DNA from: Rhodospirillaceae bacterium TMED23
GTDB taxonomy: Bacteria; Pseudomonadota; Alphaproteobacteria; Rhodospirillales; UBA2165
Direction: 5' to 3'
Assembly (NCBI GenBank): GCA_002168115.1
Contig: NHCC01000014.1
Span: 164,525-198,254, forward strand
Length of the DNA: 33,730 nt
Shown here: positions 8,263 to 16,869 of the stretch, piece after piece
How positions within the stretch are numbered: the first letter of the stretch is position 1
Layout: each line of letters opens with the position of its first letter
Made by a program: the position numbers and the translations under genes
Notes under the pieces: model-generated
The model's database searches: none
What the model was told of the DNA's origin: nothing
The model's input: only the letters and a program-made list of their open reading frames with translations

Positions 8263-9402
8263 TTAGTGGCTATTTCTGTCAGTGATACGATGTTTGAATA
8301 ACAAAATGTTGTTATCTAATCGAGGATGAAATAACAAAAGTAAGAATAGTAAGAGAACTGGTGTTAAAATCCATAAATATAAAAATGGAATTATGGCCAG
8401 ATTTTTTGCTGCCAGGCTGATAATTCCAACATTAGAGATCCATAAAGTCAGAAATAGAGCGCTTGCCAATATAATTCTCTTTGTTTGTCCTTTTCTAGAA
8501 AAATCACCAAGAAGCAAACAAACAAGTGCTATTAAGACAAAAGTTAATGTATTTAATGGTGCCGTAATACGTTGATGGCCTTCAGCTTTAAATTTTCCAT
8601 AGTCTTTGGGATTTCCAACATCTTTTCGCTTAAGGGACAATAATTCCCCTACCATACGTTCTCTAGCTTCGCGATATCGATTTTCTGGTTTAGGGGTTAG
8701 GCCACTCAAATCCAGAGTATATTGGTCAAAATAGAGTACAGAAAGTTTTTTTGTTTCTGAGCTCATTTCTTGCCTATTACCTTCAAAAACTATCACTCTA
8801 GCACCGTTTTCGCTTTTGGTTAATACACCGCGTTCAGCAATTATAGTTACAGGATGGGTTTTCTTTCTAGTATCATGATACATTACTCCCTTTAATTCGG
8901 ACTCTCCCAACCTCTCCTGAATGAACACAGTAATAGTGTCAGAAATATTATTAAAAACACCTTCTTTTAACAAAACGTGAGCAAAATTGTATCGAATATC
9001 CCATTGTAGGTTTCGAAAATTTTGATAGGATTTTGGTGTGGCATATAAAGTTAGAAAATATCCAACTAGAACAGCAATAAAGCCAACTATTAAAGCTGGT
9101 TTAGCAAGTGAAATCGGACTCAAGCCGGCAGCACGAAGTACAATTAGTTCACGGTCCGAATTCAATTGGCTATAAACAAATATTGTTGCTATAAACATCG
9201 AAAAGGGGATAATATGAACTAAAAAGTTTGGTATTTGGAGCATACTTAAATATAAAAATAACTCCACCGAGACACCGCGATTTACGATGTGTTCTATTGC
9301 CCGAACGGCTATAAATAACCAAATCACCCCAGTCATAACAAAACCTATAATCAGAGATGACATCAGAAGTTGTCGTATTATATATCTATTTATACTTTTC
9401 AT
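8263..9402 (-). CDS. lptF: LPS export ABC transporter permease LptF
   Basis: Partner permease of LptG in the LptB2FG exporter. The 379-residue protein has three membrane segments in the first 125 residues, the coupling segment NSDRELIVLRAAGLSP, a periplasmic domain (about 130-270), and three C-terminal segments ending in LLLLLFHPRL. The ATG at 9402 has GGAGA 12 bases upstream, a rather distant ribosome-binding site. It is the first gene of the six-gene minus-strand operon, and a candidate promoter lies just upstream (9439-9467). LptF and LptG are homologous to each other; the order lptF-lptG is the usual one. Confidence 0.94.
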   Translation of the reverse strand: MKSINRYIIRQLLMSSLIIGFVMTGVIWLFIAVRAIEHIVNRGVSVELFLYLSMLQIPNFLVHIIPFSMFIATIFVYSQLNSDRELIVLRAAGLSPISLAKPALIVGFIAVLVGYFLTLYATPKSYQNFRNLQWDIRYNFAHVLLKEGVFNNISDTITVFIQERLGESELKGVMYHDTRKKTHPVTIIAERGVLTKSENGARVIVFEGNRQEMSSETKKLSVLYFDQYTLDLSGLTPKPENRYREARERMVGELLSLKRKDVGNPKDYGKFKAEGHQRITAPLNTLTFVLIALVCLLLGDFSRKGQTKRIILASALFLTLWISNVGIISLAAKNLAIIPFLYLWILTPVLLLFLLLLFHPRLDNNILLFKHRITDRNSH

Positions 9403-9438
9403 AGAAACCGACTTTCTCCGGATTAATGAGATTTAAAA

Positions 9439-9467
9439 CTATTAACTAATAATAAAAACTAGGGCAA
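9439..9467 (-). promoter_or_regulatory. Candidate promoter of the lptF-rsmA operon
   Basis: On the minus strand TTGCCC (9467-9462), a 17-base spacer and TAATAG (9444-9439), placed so that the leader would be roughly 30 bases. It lies in the 160-base gap between lptF and the flavoprotein gene, where I see no other feature apart from a weak 5-bp stem near 9532. Confidence 0.35.
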
Positions 9468-9562
9468 ACGATTAGAGGTGATTCTTACTCCATACTGTCC
9501 GAAAGTTAAGATGCATTTTAATATTTAAAAAGTAATGCTCATTATTTTTTTAATTAGTAACA

Positions 9563-10969
9563 TTAAAATATTTTGCCTGGGTTCATTATATTATCTGGAT
9601 CTAAAGCAGCTTTGATTGAACGCATAATTCTTATTTTTACCGGAGATGCATAATGGTTTAATTCAGATTTCTTTAAGTATCCTATTCCATGTTCTGCACT
9701 TATGCTTCCATCCATCTCTGCTACAAGATCATGAACCACTCTATTAATTTCAGAAGAATAAGACATGAATTCATTTCTACTAATTGTAATAGGTTGTGTT
9801 AGATTATAATGAATGTTCCCGTCGCCGATGTGTCCGAAAGGACAGGGCCTAATACCTGGCAGTATTATTTTAACCCTCTTAGAAGCCTCGGTGATGAAAT
9901 CTACAGTTTTAGATACTGGCACGGAAACATCATGCTTAATACTTCCTCCTTCACGTGATTGAGCCGCGGGAAGCTCTTCACGAATTCTCCAAAGGCTAGA
10001 TTTTTGTTGGGTATTCTCAGCAAACACAGCATTAATTATTATCTGATTTTCTAAAAAACTTTCTAACAGGCTTTCTAATCCTGTTCTTAAATCGGGGTCT
10101 TCAAATGAAGTGGTTAATTCAACTAATGTATAATATGGGTAATTTTGCAGAAATGGATCATTAATTCCGCTTAAATGTTGCAATTCCATATCTAATCCAA
10201 TTCTAGATATTAATTCGAACGCGCTGAGGCTCTCGTGAAATCTTTTTTGTACACCTTCGTAAAGCTCCAATACTTTATTTAATTGGTTTAAACCTATAAA
10301 AGCGGTGACAGTGGTTTTAGGTAAGGGAAATAATTTTAATACTGCTTTTGTAATAATCCCCAATGTACCTTCAGAACCAATCAATAAATTTTTTAGATCA
10401 TAACCAGTATTATCCTTTCTTAGCGCTGTAAGCCCATCCCATATATCTCCATTTGGCATTATAACCTCGAGGCCTAGTACTAAATCTCTGGTATTTCCAT
10501 AACGTAAAACCCCGACCCCACCTGCATTAGTTGCTAAATTACCACCTATCCTACAACTTCCTTCAGCACCAAGGCTTAGAGGAAAAAAACAATCATGTTT
10601 AATAGCTTCCTTTTGAATATTTGCCAGGATACAGCCTGCTTCGACAGTCATCGTCTTATTAACTTGGTCAATGCTTAATATTTTACTCATACGATCTGTT
10701 GCCGCTATTACACCACCTGTTGCCACAGCGCCTCCAACAAGCCCAGTAAGGCCACCAACAGGTACAATTGGAATTTTGTTTTTTGAACATAATTTGACTA
10801 AAATTGCTAAATCTTTAGACGATCTTGGTCTCACCACAATATCTGCATTGCTTCTTTTTAAACCTCTTTCTTCGTGTAAATACGGCGAAATATCATTGGG
10901 ATCGGTCAACACAAAATCTGCGCCAAAAATTTGAATAATTTGATTACGGAATTTAGTAATAGGTTTCAT
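9563..10969 (-). CDS. FAD-binding D-2-hydroxyacid dehydrogenase-like oxidase (GlcD / D-lactate dehydrogenase family)
   Basis: Flavoprotein of the VAO/PCMH superfamily, subgroup of GlcD, D-lactate dehydrogenase and D-2-hydroxyglutarate dehydrogenase, which oxidise D-2-hydroxyacids to 2-oxoacids. In the 468-residue protein the FAD domain shows PVGGLTGLVGG (70-80), GGNLATNAGG (142-151) and NTGYDLKNLLIGSEGTLG (187-204). The C-terminal cap has GHIGDGNIHYN (379-389) and SAEHGIG (424-430), which in metal-dependent members supply two histidines and a glutamate (here His380, His387, Glu426). There is no FeS domain, so it is the stand-alone form. The exact substrate cannot be told. It starts 6 bases after the sua5-type gene, with AGGA for its ribosome-binding site inside the end of that gene. 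Confidence 0.88.
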   Translation of the reverse strand: MKPITKFRNQIIQIFGADFVLTDPNDISPYLHEERGLKRSNADIVVRPRSSKDLAILVKLCSKNKIPIVPVGGLTGLVGGAVATGGVIAATDRMSKILSIDQVNKTMTVEAGCILANIQKEAIKHDCFFPLSLGAEGSCRIGGNLATNAGGVGVLRYGNTRDLVLGLEVIMPNGDIWDGLTALRKDNTGYDLKNLLIGSEGTLGIITKAVLKLFPLPKTTVTAFIGLNQLNKVLELYEGVQKRFHESLSAFELISRIGLDMELQHLSGINDPFLQNYPYYTLVELTTSFEDPDLRTGLESLLESFLENQIIINAVFAENTQQKSSLWRIREELPAAQSREGGSIKHDVSVPVSKTVDFITEASKRVKIILPGIRPCPFGHIGDGNIHYNLTQPITISRNEFMSYSSEINRVVHDLVAEMDGSISAEHGIGYLKKSELNHYASPVKIRIMRSIKAALDPDNIMNPGKIF

Positions 10970-10975
10970 GCAAAT

Positions 10976-11932
10976 TTAATCCTTTAAAGAAGCTCGCCGC
11001 AGTCTATCATTAATCGCTATACCAAGGCCGACCTCTGGAATTGGCATAACCGCTATTGATTGCGTGTCTGAATGGTCAAGTTTATGCAAAAACTTGAATA
11101 AATTGCTTGCAGCTTCGTCCAAATTTGATGAATAGCTCAAATTCATCGCTAAAGTGGGAGCTTTTGGTCCAAATCCTAAAACTTTTTCATTTTTTAAAAA
11201 TTCTGTCGCGTTGATACGCATCGGAACGTTTGGTGAGTAATGTTTGTTTATCATTCCAGGTGAAATAACGTTAGTGCCATTAGTACTGCCATCATTAACA
11301 GTAACGGAATACTTGATGCTTTTTTCAATTTGCTCCTTGGTTATATAACCTGGCCTCAAAATGGCTGGGGCATCCTGAGACAGGTCTATTACAGTTGACT
11401 CAAGTCCTATCTTAGTGGCTCTACCATCAATAATGTATGGAATTTTATTGAAGAGTGATTTCATAACATGTTGCGCATCAGTCGGGCTTATCAAGCCAGA
11501 TTCATTCGCGCTAGGTGCTGCGATGGGTGCCCCGCATTCTTGAATTAGAATTTTCGCAATATAATGTCCTGGAACCCTTACTGCGACGGTCTTTAAGCCG
11601 GCTGATGCTAATACAGATATTTTACTAGTGTTCTTTCGGTTTAAAATTAATGTTATTGGTCCTGGCCAAAAAGTTCTTGCTAATGCCTCAGCTGTATCAT
11701 TCCAAAAAACTTCTTTCTTTACATCTAAAATATTTTTAAAATGTATTATGAGTGGATTAAATGACGGCCTAGACTTTGCTTTAAATATTTTAGCAACAGC
11801 GTCGTCGTCAGTCGCGATAGCGCCCAGCCCGTATACGGTTTCGGTTGGGAAGGCGACAAGTTTGCCAGATTTTAAGGCAGTCGCCGCTAATGAGATGTTA
11901 TCCAGATTACCTTCTAAAATTTTAGTGATCAT
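10976..11932 (-). CDS. L-threonylcarbamoyladenylate synthase, Sua5/YwlC type
   Basis: Makes threonylcarbamoyl-AMP from threonine, bicarbonate and ATP, the first step of the t6A37 modification of ANN-decoding tRNAs; TsaD/TsaB/TsaE complete it. The 318-residue protein has the YrdC domain (about 8-195) with PTETVYGLG (29-37), KAKSRPSFNPL (51-61) and APSANESG (139-146). A linker, ILRPGYITKEQIE, and a shorter Sua5 C-terminal domain follow, so it is the long two-domain form (Sua5) rather than TsaC. The start overlaps the end of the CysQ gene as ATGA (11929-11932), so translation is probably coupled. Confidence 0.94.
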   Translation of the reverse strand: MITKILEGNLDNISLAATALKSGKLVAFPTETVYGLGAIATDDDAVAKIFKAKSRPSFNPLIIHFKNILDVKKEVFWNDTAEALARTFWPGPITLILNRKNTSKISVLASAGLKTVAVRVPGHYIAKILIQECGAPIAAPSANESGLISPTDAQHVMKSLFNKIPYIIDGRATKIGLESTVIDLSQDAPAILRPGYITKEQIEKSIKYSVTVNDGSTNGTNVISPGMINKHYSPNVPMRINATEFLKNEKVLGFGPKAPTLAMNLSYSSNLDEAASNLFKFLHKLDHSDTQSIAVMPIPEVGLGIAINDRLRRASLKD

Positions 11933-12708
11933 GATTTTACTGGCATTCGGCCTCTAGCAATGAATTTTGGATTAATTATATTTTTTTTGCCATAAAGAAA
12001 AGGTGTCCCATCAATTTGGGTTAATTGTCCTCCAGCGGCTTTCAATATTGCATGGCCTGCAGCGATGTCCCATTCAGACGTTGGCGTAAGGCGGGGGTAT
12101 AAATCAGCCGAGCCTTCTGCTATCAAGCAAAATTTTATTGAACTTCCAGTGTATATGGTATTATTTATTTTATAATTTTTTAAGATCTGGTCTTCATTAC
12201 CTCTATGAGATCTACTTGTTGTTACGGTTATACCCTCCTTTTTTGGAGTTCGGGCATAAATATTAGTTTCAGAACCGTTCATATTTCTTTTGAATGCACC
12301 CATTTCTCCACCATGATATAAAATATTAAGAGCCGGAGCATAAATTATCCCAAAGACTGGCTTTTTATCATTTATAAGAGCAATATTGACCGTAAATTCA
12401 TCCCGTTTATTGATAAACTCTTTTGTTCCATCGAGTGCATCTACAAGCCAAAAAATACCTTTGCTGATGTCCGGTCGGTGCCCAGCATTATAGGCCTCTT
12501 CACTTATTATAGGTAGGTGAGGTGAAAAATTATCTAGACCTGACAATATAATTTTTTCAGCGATCTCATCCGCTTCGGTTACCGGAGAATTATCTTTCTT
12601 AAATCGCGTTTCAAAAGTGGAATTATAAATCTTAAGTATTTCCTCTCCTGCAATTAAAGCCAGGTCTATTAAGCTTTCTATGTTTTTATCAATCATTTTA
12701 GGTAGCAC
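11929..12708 (-). CDS. cysQ: 3'(2'),5'-bisphosphate nucleotidase CysQ (inositol monophosphatase family)
   Basis: Li-sensitive, Mg-dependent phosphatase that removes the 3' phosphate of PAP, a by-product of sulfate assimilation and of carrier-protein loading. In the 259-residue protein the metal site is visible: PVTEADEIAE (42-51), the ISEEA glutamates (70-71), and VDALDGTKEF (89-98), with WDIAAGHAIL in the C-terminal half. The DGTKEF form separates CysQ from true inositol monophosphatases (usually DGTxNF). I kept the GTG start at 12708 because AGGA lies about 8 bases upstream, while the in-frame ATG at 12696 has no ribosome-binding site. It sits 20 bases after the cupin gene and overlaps the sua5-type gene by four bases. 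Confidence 0.9.
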   Translation of the reverse strand: MLPKMIDKNIESLIDLALIAGEEILKIYNSTFETRFKKDNSPVTEADEIAEKIILSGLDNFSPHLPIISEEAYNAGHRPDISKGIFWLVDALDGTKEFINKRDEFTVNIALINDKKPVFGIIYAPALNILYHGGEMGAFKRNMNGSETNIYARTPKKEGITVTTSRSHRGNEDQILKNYKINNTIYTGSSIKFCLIAEGSADLYPRLTPTSEWDIAAGHAILKAAGGQLTQIDGTPFLYGKKNIINPKFIARGRMPVKS

Positions 12709-12728
12709 TTTAAGATCCTATAATGTTA

Positions 12729-13214
12729 TTAATCACTAGCTTTAAGGACGCCTTTATGCCAGTGGTTCTTAGGCTCATTGGAACCAATTAGAATAAAAGC
12801 TATTTGACACGGTTCAGAGTAGGGGTTTGCCCAACCATGCATCGTTGCTCGCTGAACCATCACATCGCCAGTGTTAAACTGAACTTTGTCTCCCTCATCA
12901 AGCAACATTTCACATTTGCCGGACATGCAAATTGCATAATCAATAGTGTCGGTTCGATGCATGTAAGCTTCCTTGCCTGGAACTAACTCAAGGATTCGGA
13001 AGATTGAGCCAGTTTTTGGGGGCTCTATGTCTCTCGGCACATCTGTAGGATCTTGGCCATCTATATCAGCTGGCGTTTCATCGGTTACCCAAAGTAATGT
13101 TTCATAGTTTCCCGATCTGAGTTGCTGAACATTATCGGTAATTTTATCTACACCAACAATCGCCTTTCCGTCTGGTGCATGTGATGTAACAATCCTACGA
13201 ACATTAAGTGCCAT
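12729..13214 (-). CDS. Cupin-domain protein of unknown substrate
   Basis: Small single-domain cupin of 161 residues from the ATG at 13214. The beta-barrel core is visible: ILELVPGKEAYMHRTDTIDYAICMSG in the first motif region and FNTGDVMVQRATMHGWANP in the second, with His residues in the usual metal-binding places (one in MHRT, one in TMHGW). The second motif is typical of cupins that bind a small acid or act as a sensor. The start is set by AGGAG 9 bases upstream of ATG 13214; the longer ORF from 13253 adds 13 charged residues that lie over this ribosome-binding site. I do not recognise a characterised family. It precedes cysQ by 20 bases and follows the EamA gene by 70. Confidence 0.8.
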   Translation of the reverse strand: MALNVRRIVTSHAPDGKAIVGVDKITDNVQQLRSGNYETLLWVTDETPADIDGQDPTDVPRDIEPPKTGSIFRILELVPGKEAYMHRTDTIDYAICMSGKCEMLLDEGDKVQFNTGDVMVQRATMHGWANPYSEPCQIAFILIGSNEPKNHWHKGVLKASD

Positions 13215-13284
13215 ATTTTTTTCTCCTAGTTTATCGTTAAGGTTACGTTCCAATTAATTAAAAAGTCTACGCCTTTGAAGTTTC

Positions 13285-14172
13285 TTACTCGAGTTTATCC
13301 ATATTCCGTTTTTCCATATAGATATTAAAGTAGTTTCCGCCAAAAATTAATATGGCGCCGATAAATATATATACTGAAAACGGTTCTGAATATATAAAAT
13401 ACCCTAAAATTGCGATTAGAGGCATCCGAAGAAAGTCAATTGGAAGGATAACTGTTGCATCAGCGAGCATAAGCGCACGGGTTAGAGTGTAATGCCCACT
13501 TAAAGCTGTAATACCGACAAATATTAGCCACGGCAGGTCTTCCCAAGAGGGCATTGTCCAAAATATAAAAGCAAGAATTAAACTAACAGGCAATTGCATA
13601 CTGAACATGATAAATAAGATTGTAGATGCGTTGTCTTTTTGCGATAGAAATTTTGTGCACACATGCACTATGCTAAAGCTAAAGGCAGCAAATAAAACAA
13701 CTATCGAGCCGTACTCAATTCCTATTATTCCAGGTTGTAAAATAATTAAAACACCAACAAAACCTAGCACAATTGCTATTAATTTTCCGGTTGTAATCTT
13801 TTCCTTTAAAAAAAGAGTAGCTAAAATAGCAACCCATATTGGAACGCTAAATTCTAGAGCAAAGACCTGTGCTAGGGGAATGAGGCCAACACCCATTATC
13901 CACGCCACAACACCTAAATAATGGATACTATTACGCAAAAAATGAAATGAAATTTGATTTGTTGAAACGTATTTAAATCCATAAAATGCTACAGTTGCTG
14001 AAATTATTAAAAAACCAAAAAATGTTCTAAAAAAGACAATTACAAAGGGGCTAAGTGTATCTGATAACTCTCTCGCGGCTATTGCCATGGTCAAAAACGA
14101 GACAAGAGCGCCGGTTATCCAAAAAAGTGATTGGCGCAGAGATTTGGGATCTGATTGATTGGCACTACCCAT
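13285..14172 (-). CDS. EamA/DMT-superfamily permease
   Basis: Inner-membrane protein of the drug/metabolite transporter superfamily, 295 residues, with about ten hydrophobic segments arranged as two EamA repeats (about 15-145 and 160-288). Typical features are the FFRTFFGFLI segment in helix 2 and the LEFSVPIWVAILATLFLKE segment at the end of repeat 1, with an ALSGHYTLTRALMLAD segment in repeat 2. Such proteins export or import amino acids, nucleosides, osmolytes or drugs, and substrate cannot be assigned. The ATG at 14172 lacks a close Shine-Dalgarno (AGGA lies some 16 bases upstream). It is divergent from the flippase-like gene at 14292 and probably first in the block leading to the cupin gene. 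Confidence 0.85.
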   Translation of the reverse strand: MGSANQSDPKSLRQSLFWITGALVSFLTMAIAARELSDTLSPFVIVFFRTFFGFLIISATVAFYGFKYVSTNQISFHFLRNSIHYLGVVAWIMGVGLIPLAQVFALEFSVPIWVAILATLFLKEKITTGKLIAIVLGFVGVLIILQPGIIGIEYGSIVVLFAAFSFSIVHVCTKFLSQKDNASTILFIMFSMQLPVSLILAFIFWTMPSWEDLPWLIFVGITALSGHYTLTRALMLADATVILPIDFLRMPLIAILGYFIYSEPFSVYIFIGAILIFGGNYFNIYMEKRNMDKLE

Positions 14173-14291
14173 CTTTTTCTTTATTTCCTTTTAGAGTATT
14201 ATTTATGAAAAAAATTATAAATGGAATCTCTGATTATCGTAAATCAATAAATAATTTGGCTTAGTCACCAATACCGTGCTAAACGATTTAT

Positions 14292-15254
14292 ATGCAAAAA
14301 AAAAGCCTATTTTTAATATTGAAGATTCTAGTCTCTTCAGTGTTGATATGGCTCTTAGTTCTTAATATAGATTTTAATTTATCACTCATACGCCCTGAAG
14401 AGATTAGATACTTTTACTTATTTTTAGCTAGTATACTATTTATCTTAACCATACTCAATAATACCGTTCGGTGGCTAATTGTTATGTCTGTGATTGGTGG
14501 AACTATGAAATTTTTAACTACCCTCAAAATTTTGTATATTTCAATCTTTTTAAACCAAGCATTGCCATCGGCGATTGGGGGTGATGTGCTAAGAATTTTT
14601 CTATCGCGAAAAGCAGGTATTGGTCTAAGGGAAGCAATTAATGGTGTAATGTTAGAGCGCATTATCACAATTTTGGGCCTAATTTTGCTCGTTTTGATTA
14701 CTCAACCTTTTGTAATTACGTCTATTGAGGATACCTCGCTTAAAATTATTTTCCCTATAATGGCTGTTGTGGCCATACTGGGGGTGTATTGCTTGACATG
14801 GCTTGACAGATTGCCGCGGGTAATAGGGGATTGGAAAATCATACAAAGTTTAGCCAATATAGCGCTCGATACACGAATATTTTTTTCAAATTTACGTTTT
14901 TCTATTTACTCTATCGGAATGGGAGTAACAGGTAATATCTTGATGTCTTTAATAGTATACTGTTGCGCCAAATCTCTATCGATAGAAGTCACAGTCTTGC
15001 ACTGCCTTGTATTAGTTCCACCTGTTATTCTTATCTTAACTATACCGATATCTATAGGAGGTTGGGGGGTGCGAGAGGGGGCAATGATTGGAGCTTTTGG
15101 GCTTGTTGGTGTTTCTAGTAGTGACGCCTTTATGCTATCTATTTTATTTGGGTTCTCGACTTTATTTGTTTCGTTACCCGGAGGGTTATTTTGGATATCA
15201 GGTAATTATAAAAACGAGATTGAAGAAGAAGAGAAAGACTTAAATGATCGCTAA
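14292..15254 (+). CDS. Flippase-like membrane protein (LPG synthase transmembrane / UPF0104 family)
   Basis: Integral membrane protein of 320 residues with about eight hydrophobic segments, matching the family that includes the membrane domain of MprF and many stand-alone proteins annotated as flippase-like. Visible signatures are FLNQALPSAIGGDVLRI (86-102), GVMLERIITI (118-127) and GGWGVREGA (256-264). MprF membrane domains flip aminoacylated lipids; for stand-alone members the cargo is mostly unknown. There is no catalytic GNAT-like domain, so it is not a lysyl-PG synthase. No ribosome-binding site is visible before ATG 14292, and a poor TTGGCT/TAAACG pair lies so close that a leaderless start is conceivable. 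It precedes pepA by 85 bases on the same strand. Confidence 0.85.
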   Translation: MQKKSLFLILKILVSSVLIWLLVLNIDFNLSLIRPEEIRYFYLFLASILFILTILNNTVRWLIVMSVIGGTMKFLTTLKILYISIFLNQALPSAIGGDVLRIFLSRKAGIGLREAINGVMLERIITILGLILLVLITQPFVITSIEDTSLKIIFPIMAVVAILGVYCLTWLDRLPRVIGDWKIIQSLANIALDTRIFFSNLRFSIYSIGMGVTGNILMSLIVYCCAKSLSIEVTVLHCLVLVPPVILILTIPISIGGWGVREGAMIGAFGLVGVSSSDAFMLSILFGFSTLFVSLPGGLFWISGNYKNEIEEEEKDLNDR

Positions 15255-15339
15255 TTTACTAGTTTTTTAAACTAAGTCTTTATTTCTCAAACTTTGTAAC
15301 TAAATTAGACAGCTTACAGACAACAATGAAGAGGGCCTT

Positions 15340-16836
15340 ATGAAAATTACTTTTGCAAAACCAGAGACTACCTCAAAAGGTATTGTCGTTGTTACCGCCA
15401 ATGCGGGAAATAAACTATCTCCCTCGGCTAAGATACTGGATGTTGAAACCGGAGGTGCTCTCGTACGAGCAATTCGAGCGAGCAGATTTGAAGGAAAAAA
15501 AACTCAGACCCTAAATATTATAGCTCCTGAACACACGAAGCTAGATCGCATTATGATCGTGGGCCTCGGCAAATCGACTGATATTACCAATATCGAGATG
15601 CAAAATCTTGGTGGAAGAATTTATGCGGCGACCAAACAAGCTAAAAATGGATTAGTTAGTATAGTTTTAGATACAGTTGCTGGTTCAAAATTGAATTCAA
15701 ATGAGATGGCTGCAGAAATCGGTTATGGCGCAAAATTACGTTCCTATTCATTTCTAAAGTATAAAACACAAATAAAGGCAGATCAAAAAGTTGCAATTAA
15801 AACGGTAAAAATAACCTGTGATAATATTGTAAGTGCTAGAAAAATCTATAACAAACTCTCGAAGGTTGCCGAAGGTGTATTCTTTACTCGTGACCTTGTA
15901 TCAGAGCCGCCAAATATTTTATATCCCGAGACATTAGCCAAAGAGGCAAAGACCTTAGAAAAAATAGGTATAAAAGTGCAAATATTAGGTGAGTCTCAAA
16001 TGCGTAGGTTGGGAATGGGTGCATTATTAGGTGTTGGGCAGGGTAGTGTTCGAGAGTCAAAATTAGTAGTGATGCAGTGGAACGGTGGATCTAAATCAAA
16101 ATCTTCAAAGCCAATAGCGTTTGTTGGAAAAGGGGTTACTTTTGACACAGGCGGTATCTCAATAAAGCCTTCTTCTGGCATGGAAGATATGAAATGGGAT
16201 ATGGGGGGCTCTGCTGTTGTAATTGGTTTAATGAAGGCTTTAGCTGGTCGGAAGGCTAAGGTTAATGCTGTGGGCGTTGTAGCTTTAGTGGAGAATATGC
16301 CAGATGGGAATGCGCAACGACCAGGCGATATTGTAACTTCAATGTCGGGCCAGACTATCGAAGTTTTAAATACTGATGCAGAGGGACGTTTGATTTTAGC
16401 AGATGCGCTTCATTACACTAATGAAAAATTTAAACCGAAATTTATGGTAAATTTAGCAACATTAACTGGAGCTATTATTGTTTCCTTAGGTAGTCATCAT
16501 GCAGGACTTTTTTCTAATAATGACCAATTGTCAGATCGCTTAACACAAGCAGGTTTGGACGTTGAAGAACGTTTGTGGCGTCTTCCAATTAGTGATGATT
16601 ATGATAAAATGATAAATTCTCAAGTTGCAGATATGCAGAATATTGGAGGAAGAGGTGCTGGTAGTATTACGGCAGCCCAGTTCTTGCATCGGTTTGTGGG
16701 TAAGACACCTTGGGCTCACCTTGATATCGCCGGGGTAACTTGGTCAAAATCAGATAAACCTACCATTCCTAGAGGCGGGACAGCATTTGGTGTAAGGCTA
16801 TTGGATAGATTAGTCGAAAACCATTATGAGGGTTGA
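15340..16836 (+). CDS. pepA: Leucyl aminopeptidase (cytosol aminopeptidase, M17 family)
   Basis: Two-metal exopeptidase that removes N-terminal residues, preferably Leu, from peptides; some homologues also bind DNA (XerCD cofactor, carAB repressor in E. coli). The 498-residue protein has the metal ligands in full: Lys264, Asp269 (VGKGVTFDTGG), Asp287 (KWDMGG), and Asp346 with Glu348 in NTDAEGRL (344-351), each six residues below the E. coli numbering. The N-terminal macro-like domain spans about 1-165. The ATG at 15340 has GAGGG about five bases upstream. The pepA-holC pair is standard in alphaproteobacteria, where pepA often faces divergently away from lptF; here about 6 kb of other genes lie between. 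Confidence 0.97.
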   Translation: MKITFAKPETTSKGIVVVTANAGNKLSPSAKILDVETGGALVRAIRASRFEGKKTQTLNIIAPEHTKLDRIMIVGLGKSTDITNIEMQNLGGRIYAATKQAKNGLVSIVLDTVAGSKLNSNEMAAEIGYGAKLRSYSFLKYKTQIKADQKVAIKTVKITCDNIVSARKIYNKLSKVAEGVFFTRDLVSEPPNILYPETLAKEAKTLEKIGIKVQILGESQMRRLGMGALLGVGQGSVRESKLVVMQWNGGSKSKSSKPIAFVGKGVTFDTGGISIKPSSGMEDMKWDMGGSAVVIGLMKALAGRKAKVNAVGVVALVENMPDGNAQRPGDIVTSMSGQTIEVLNTDAEGRLILADALHYTNEKFKPKFMVNLATLTGAIIVSLGSHHAGLFSNNDQLSDRLTQAGLDVEERLWRLPISDDYDKMINSQVADMQNIGGRGAGSITAAQFLHRFVGKTPWAHLDIAGVTWSKSDKPTIPRGGTAFGVRLLDRLVENHYEG

Positions 16837-16869
16837 TAGGAATCTTAACTTTAAAATTCGTTATTTTTC

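Noticed and set aside
9532-9550. TAATG-CT-CATTA followed by T-rich DNA, a possible terminator after the flavoprotein gene
   Set aside because: A 5-bp AT-rich stem with a 2-base loop is too weak, and the T-run is on the wrong strand for the minus-strand gene.
14204-14264. 19-codon ORF starting ATGAAAAAAATTATA in the divergent gap
   Set aside because: No ribosome-binding site and no similarity that I recognise; a short AT-rich chance ORF.
15257-15275. TAGTTT-TTT-AAACTA hairpin between the flippase-like gene and pepA
   Set aside because: Six AT-rich pairs with a three-base loop would be unstable and no T-run follows.
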